A DNA stretch of 9,559 nucleotides. Source: Nostoc sp. GT001 (GTDB taxonomy: Bacteria; Cyanobacteriota; Cyanobacteriia; Cyanobacteriales; Nostocaceae). The notes below the pieces were generated by a model. The model saw only the letters and a program-made list of their open reading frames with translations, searched no databases and had not been told where the DNA came from. Positions 5,995 to 9,559 of the stretch are shown piece by piece; position 1 is the first letter of the stretch, and every line of letters starts with the position of its first letter. Made by a program: the position numbers and the translations under genes. The stretch is from positions 1,578,631 to 1,588,189 of the forward strand of contig NZ_JAUDRJ010000003.1 in assembly GCF_030382115.1 (NCBI RefSeq), read 5' to 3'.

Positions 5995-6755
5995 CGCTGA
6001 GTGATGATTTAAATTTTGCCGAACAAGGTGGGGAATTCGATCAGGCAGCGCCAGCCTCACCTGTAGTATTTGGTATTGCTTTCACACCAAAAATTATTGG
6101 AATCTTGGTGGGGGTAGCTGGTTTAGCGGGAGCAGGTTATATAGTGTTAAACCTGCTGATGCCAGCTTGGGAAAGCTATCAGCAGCAGCAAGCCAAAAGC
6201 ACTGAACTGCAAGGGCAAATTGAGCAAAAAAAAGCCAATATCAAACAGATTGACAAAGTTAAAGACGAACTAGCACAAGCAAAGCAGCAAAAAGTTCAGG
6301 TTTTAAGTTTATTTGCTAACGAAAAAACCTTAGATACATTGCTATTGGATTTGAACCGCTTAGTTGAGTCTGGCAATACTCCAACTTCTATGAATGCAGT
6401 AAGAGCCAAACTGAAGAAATTTGTGCCAATTTCCCAAAAACCAGAACCGATTACCGATGGAAGTCTAGGACTACTGGTTGACGGCAAGCTGCAACGCAGT
6501 AGTATTAATGCCGAGATTACAGCAACTTATGAACAAACACAATCGATAATTCGTAACATTGAGCGGTTACAGCCTTTGTTAATAGTTAAAGATTATCAAG
6601 CAACTTTGGCTCCAGTAGAGTCAAGATCCCCATTAGACAAAACGCCGATGCAGGTTGGTCCAGCAGCGATTAATACATCATTCCAGTTACAGGTATTGAT
6701 GCCACTTAGTCCAGAAGCAATAGCCGCAGCAGCTAAAGCTGCTCCGAAAAAGTAG
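5991..6755 (+). CDS. pilO: Type IV pilus assembly protein PilO
   Basis: PilO is the periplasm-facing inner-membrane partner of PilN; the two form heterodimers through their coiled coils and periplasmic domains. The 254-residue protein has an acidic cytoplasmic tail (1-30), a membrane helix at about 34-57 (PKIIGILVGV through LNLLMPAW) and a coiled coil at about 62-105 rich in Gln, Lys and Glu. LFANEKTLDTLLLDLNRLVE (107-126) is typical of the family linker and first helix. The periplasmic fold follows, with INAEITATYEQTQSIIRNIE at 172-191, and an Ala/Lys-rich tail ends the protein. Translation is coupled to pilN through an ATGA overlap, with AGGAG at 5976-5980. No pilP-like lipoprotein gene follows; the next gene is pilQ after 278 bases. 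Confidence 0.92.
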   Translation: MTLSDDLNFAEQGGEFDQAAPASPVVFGIAFTPKIIGILVGVAGLAGAGYIVLNLLMPAWESYQQQQAKSTELQGQIEQKKANIKQIDKVKDELAQAKQQKVQVLSLFANEKTLDTLLLDLNRLVESGNTPTSMNAVRAKLKKFVPISQKPEPITDGSLGLLVDGKLQRSSINAEITATYEQTQSIIRNIERLQPLLIVKDYQATLAPVESRSPLDKTPMQVGPAAINTSFQLQVLMPLSPEAIAAAAKAAPKK

Positions 6756-7033
6756 TCAAATTAGAGCTAGGACGAATATAGAATTCGCGGCTACACAAGC
6801 GTAGACAAACCCTTTCCGCAGACTAAGGAAAAATTGAGGGTTTTGAAACTCACGTTCGCCGTTGACGTTCCCGCAGGGTAGGTGGGTAAAGTCTCGTGTA
6901 GTCAAAGCGTGGTCTTCTCCCGCAGGAAGAGGCTAGCACCAATGGGGAAACCCCATAAGCAATTGGCGTGCGGTTTCTAACTGCCTACTCAAAATTGTAT
7001 GTAAACAGGGTTTTATAAGGTGAGGAATGAACT
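6756..7033. repeat. Structured repeat-rich spacer between pilO and pilQ
   Basis: I find no gene here. The stretch contains several foldable units. AAACCCT (6807-6813) pairs with AGGGTTT (6837-6843), with an inner TTTCC/GGAAA pairing. ATGGGG-AAA-CCCCAT (6942-6956) is a tight hairpin, and CCAAT (6939-6943) can alternatively pair with ATTGG (6962-6966). Two CCCGCAGG motifs occur (6870-6877, 6919-6926). The beginning, GAATTCGCGGCTACACAA (6781-6798), resembles dispersed palindromic elements that I recall from Nostoc genomes, so the block is probably a composite of such elements. The last 40 bases are the pilQ leader with its ribosome binding site (AAGGTGAGG, 7017-7025). Whether the hairpins affect readthrough into pilQ is not determined. 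Confidence 0.55.
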
Positions 7034-9202
7034 GTGAAACAGCTTCACGGTAATAGTTTTATTTTAGGTACTGCCGCTTTTGTATTTTTGGCGGCTCAAC
7101 CAGTTTGGGCACAAATTAGTCAAGTTACTAATGTCCAGTTAACTCCAGTTAATGGTGGAATTAGCGTTGCTTTGAAAACTTCTTCTGGGTCGCGCCCCCA
7201 AGTTTTCACTACAAAAAGAGGCAAGGCTTTAGTCGCGGATGTTATCAACACTCAATTACGATTACCACAAGGTAATAGTTTTCGTCAAGATAACCCAGCA
7301 CCAGGAATTGCCTCTGTTGAGGTTAGTCAGCTTGATGCTAATAGTATTCGGGTGACGGTAACTGGCAGCAACGATGCACCTGGCAGTCAACCTGTGATGC
7401 GATCGCAAAATGGGATTACACTCAGCTTTAGCCCTTCAACAGGCACTACAGCATCAGCGCCAACGCCAACAGCCCCAACATCCACAGCACCACCTGTTAC
7501 GACTCCAGCCCAACCTGGTCAAAATCCAGGTGTTCTCGTTCCTAACCCGCAAGTCACCATTGACGGACAACCTGCACAAGCTGCTGGGCCAGGTCAACCT
7601 CTGAGTCAGGCTCCACCTTTCTTACCTAGAGCCGTCGCCCCACCAGTGGGAGATATTGCTATTTCCGCTACCGATGCTTCTCCTAGCACTGTTGACTTAG
7701 CAACTCAGGAACGTGTACCTCGGCTAGTACTGCGAGATGCCCCAGTACGTGAGGTTTTGTCATTGCTTGCCCGTGCTGCTGGTTTGAACTTAGCTTACGT
7801 GGGAGGAGAGCAAGCTGGTGGAGGTCAGCCAGGTGGCGGTGCTAATGCACCAGCAGTTTCTCAAACTATTTCTTTAGATATAGAAAATGAGCCAGTGCAA
7901 GATGTATTTAACTACGTTTTGCGCCTCAGCGGTTTAGAAGCTAACCGTAGTGGTCGTACAGTTTTTGTTGGGGCTAAACTACCTAATGCAACACGTGACA
8001 TGGTTATGCGTAACCTGCGACTCAATCAGGTGACAGTGGGAACCGCACTAAATTTTTTGGTTGGCTTAGGAGCAGAAAGTGCCGTCAGCCGCGAACGACT
8101 AGTTACCAGTGTTAGTGCCGTAGCCGTGGGTACTGCCGCTGCTCCCATCACCCAAACTCAGACGACCACAGAAACCAAACTGGAAACCCAACGTGCTAGT
8201 TTTCAAGACTCTAGTCCATTATTAAGAGGTTTACAGGCATTAGGAGACGAGCGCACCAATTCCCTGACCTTAATTGGCCCTCCTAGACTGATTGAGATTG
8301 CGATGGCTCAACTAACTCAGCTTGATATCCGCCGTCGTCAAGTGGTAGTCAACGTCAAGATTATTGATGTCAACCTCTCGAATATTCAGGACTACAACAC
8401 TAGCTTTTCTTTTGGGGTTGGTAACAACTACTTTAGCAATGATGGTGGTGTCGCCTCTCTGAATTTTGGGGGTGCCAGACCAGCTACCAGTGATGAAGCG
8501 AGAAATAGCTTGAGTAGTACACCGATCATCAATAATGTCACTAGCACTATTACATCACCATATCGGTTTACCAAAAGTCTTCTCGCTAGTTTGAAGGCTC
8601 AGGTTACAAATGGCAATGCTAAGATTTTGACCGATCCAACCTTAATTGTCCAAGAAGGTCAGCAGGCTCTGGTCAATCTGACTCAAGAAGTAGTGGGAAA
8701 TATAACCCTCGAAACAACGGATACTTCCGGTGGTTCTAGGACAGAAAGAACAATTGAGAAACAAAAAGTTGGCTTAACCTTGAGTGTAAAAATTGAGCGG
8801 ATTGATGATAATGGGTTCGTTTCTTTATCGGTTGCCCCTACTGTCAGCGCTCCTTCAGGCTCAGAAAATACAGGAAATGGACAAATTATTTTAGTGTCTG
8901 AGCGCTCTCTTACTTCTGGCTTAATTCGCTTACGAGATGGTCAAACACTAATCCTGAGTGGTATAATTCAAGACCAAGACCGAACAGCTGTCTCCAAAAT
9001 TCCTATCTTAGGTGATCTTCCACTGATTGGTTCGCTATTTAGAAGTACAAACCGACAGAACCAGCGTCAAGAGGTAATTGTGTTGCTTACACCTCAGATT
9101 ATGGATGACTCAGAGAACTCCTCTTACGGCTATAACTACGCCCCTAGCCCTGAAGTGCGGCAAATCCTTGAGCGTCGTGGGTTGAAGAGTCCTGGCAGGT
9201 AA
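7034..9202 (+). CDS. pilQ: Type IV pilus secretin PilQ with N-terminal AMIN domain
   Basis: PilQ forms the outer-membrane ring through which the type IV pilus is extruded. The 722-residue precursor has a signal peptide (1-26, probable cleavage after PVWA). An AMIN domain at about 29-133 probably anchors it to peptidoglycan, and a Pro/Thr/Ala/Gln-rich linker spans 134-205. A secretin N0-type (STN) domain lies at about 228-316 (PRLVLRDAPVREVLSLLARA), and an N1-type domain from about 323 (MVMRNLRLNQVTVG) has a Thr/Gln-rich insertion near 370-390. The second half, GLQALGDERTNSLTLIGPP, ends near 417. The secretin barrel runs from about 435 to 690, with KILTDPTLIVQEGQQA at 530-545 and the signature KIPILGDLPLIGSLFR at 655-670. 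A GTG start with GAGG eight bases upstream is well supported. It lies downstream of pilO with no pilP, as is usual in cyanobacteria. One HIP1 site lies at 7399. Confidence 0.95.
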   Translation: MKQLHGNSFILGTAAFVFLAAQPVWAQISQVTNVQLTPVNGGISVALKTSSGSRPQVFTTKRGKALVADVINTQLRLPQGNSFRQDNPAPGIASVEVSQLDANSIRVTVTGSNDAPGSQPVMRSQNGITLSFSPSTGTTASAPTPTAPTSTAPPVTTPAQPGQNPGVLVPNPQVTIDGQPAQAAGPGQPLSQAPPFLPRAVAPPVGDIAISATDASPSTVDLATQERVPRLVLRDAPVREVLSLLARAAGLNLAYVGGEQAGGGQPGGGANAPAVSQTISLDIENEPVQDVFNYVLRLSGLEANRSGRTVFVGAKLPNATRDMVMRNLRLNQVTVGTALNFLVGLGAESAVSRERLVTSVSAVAVGTAAAPITQTQTTTETKLETQRASFQDSSPLLRGLQALGDERTNSLTLIGPPRLIEIAMAQLTQLDIRRRQVVVNVKIIDVNLSNIQDYNTSFSFGVGNNYFSNDGGVASLNFGGARPATSDEARNSLSSTPIINNVTSTITSPYRFTKSLLASLKAQVTNGNAKILTDPTLIVQEGQQALVNLTQEVVGNITLETTDTSGGSRTERTIEKQKVGLTLSVKIERIDDNGFVSLSVAPTVSAPSGSENTGNGQIILVSERSLTSGLIRLRDGQTLILSGIIQDQDRTAVSKIPILGDLPLIGSLFRSTNRQNQRQEVIVLLTPQIMDDSENSSYGYNYAPSPEVRQILERRGLKSPGR

Positions 9203-9243
9203 TTAAAGATAATTAGTAGGTGAATCACCTCTGCTAAAGGCTC

Positions 9244-9284
9244 AGATCCCCAACTTCTTAAAGAAGTTGGGGATCTTCTTTTTT
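9244..9284 (+). terminator. Strong intrinsic terminator after pilQ
   Basis: AGATCCCCAACTTCTT (9244-9259) is perfectly complementary to AAGAAGTTGGGGATCT (9261-9276) around a single A. In practice this is a stem of about 14 base pairs with a 5-base loop. It is followed by TCTTTTTT (9277-9284). It lies 41 bases after the pilQ stop and should end the pil transcript. A near-identical GATCCCC...GGGGATC hairpin recurs between genes in many cyanobacteria, so it may also be a dispersed element. A smaller palindrome, AGGTGAATCACCT, precedes it at 9218-9230. Confidence 0.88.
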
Positions 9285-9313
9285 ACGAGTAGGTTTAAGT
9301 TTAAATGTCATTC

Positions 9314-9319
9314 TACAAT
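9314..9319 (+). promoter_or_regulatory. Candidate -10 element for the downstream antitoxin-like gene
   Basis: TACAAT matches the -10 consensus at 5 of 6 positions and lies 46 bases before the ATG at 9366. No good -35 hexamer sits at the expected distance; the closest, TTTAAG at 9294-9299, has a spacer of only 14 bases. The call rests on position after the pilQ terminator and on the -10 match alone. Confidence 0.25.
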
Positions 9320-9365
9320 AAAAATACCCAATCACAATAGAAGTAGCAGTAGTGAGTAAATACTA

Positions 9366-9559
9366 ATGATTTCAGAACAAGAGCTATTAACAAAGTGGCG
9401 TTCTCTTCCACAAGACAAACAAGAGGAAGTTTTAGATTTTGTTGAATTTCTTGGTTTGAAAAAGTTTGCAAATAAAATTCCATTGGGCAAAGGTTTGCAC
9501 CAAATTTACACTAGGATTGTTGCTTCTGGTAAACATTTATTGGATGAAGATGAAATCGA
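9366..9559 (+). CDS. Antitoxin-like protein of the DUF2281 type, N-terminal part
   Basis: The first 64 residues are present and the frame is open at the window edge. The start, MISEQELLTKWRSLPQDKQ followed by EEVLDFVEFL (21-30), is the helical N-terminus typical of small DUF2281-type proteins. Many of these are antitoxins encoded next to a PIN-domain ribonuclease toxin. The following IPLGKGLHQIYTRIVASGKH (38-57) and LLDEDEI match a C-terminal segment that I recall from cyanobacterial proteins of this type, where a conserved PLGKRL and a longer acidic tail are usual. In this family the antitoxin binds and neutralises the toxin and often represses its own operon. A toxin gene would be expected just beyond the right edge but cannot be seen. 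The Shine-Dalgarno is weak. The antitoxin role is inferred from family resemblance. Confidence 0.6.
   Translation, partial: MISEQELLTKWRSLPQDKQEEVLDFVEFLGLKKFANKIPLGKGLHQIYTRIVASGKHLLDEDEI

Noticed and set aside
6900..6990. tRNA or group II intron fragment upstream of pilQ
   Set aside because: The hairpins do not form a cloverleaf with T- and D-arm consensus bases, and no intron domain V or reverse transcriptase is present.

Overview
The window comes from a filamentous, heterocyst-forming type of cyanobacterium, most likely Nostoc, Anabaena or a close relative. The evidence is psbY (a photosystem II gene), a cyanobacterial pilMNO-pilQ set with an AMIN-domain secretin and no pilP, five perfect HIP1 octamers (GCGATCGC at 1930, 2373, 2481, 5579 and 7399), and a high load of short tandem and dispersed palindromic repeats between genes. 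The genus is an inference; no marker gene for it is present.

Layout. 1-158 is the unresolved left edge. 159-686 encodes a gamma-class carbonic anhydrase-like left-handed beta-helix protein. 687-998 is repeat-rich DNA plus the psbY leader. 999-1124 encodes PsbY, a 41-residue membrane protein too short for most gene callers, followed by its own intrinsic terminator. 1198-1331 is a second repeat block that runs up to the start of folC (1328-2626), which encodes dihydrofolate/folylpolyglutamate synthase. A heptamer array fills the gap between folC and a convergent gene for a lipoprotein sugar-binding component of an ABC importer (3954-2656, minus strand). A divergent intergenic region follows, then pilM (4107), pilN (5218) and pilO (5991) in tight coupling. 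A 278-base gap full of hairpin-forming sequence separates pilO from pilQ (7034-9202). A strong terminator closes the pil cluster, and a truncated antitoxin-like gene runs off the right edge.

How the genes work together. PilM (cytoplasmic, actin-like), PilN and PilO (inner-membrane, coiled-coil) form the alignment ring of the type IV pilus machine, and PilQ is the outer-membrane secretin through which the pilus passes. In filamentous cyanobacteria this machine drives hormogonium gliding, and in unicellular ones twitching and DNA uptake. The carbonic anhydrase-like gene, psbY, folC and the sugar-binding protein are unrelated housekeeping or accessory genes that share a neighbourhood, not a pathway.

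The gene content is conventional. I did not find a new defence or mobile system. The unusual content is in the spacers: a 47-base inverted repeat pair flanking psbY, a repeat block abutting the folC start and bounded by a 9-base direct repeat, a heptamer array that overlaps both of two convergent stop codons, and a structured repeat cluster where other bacteria carry pilP.
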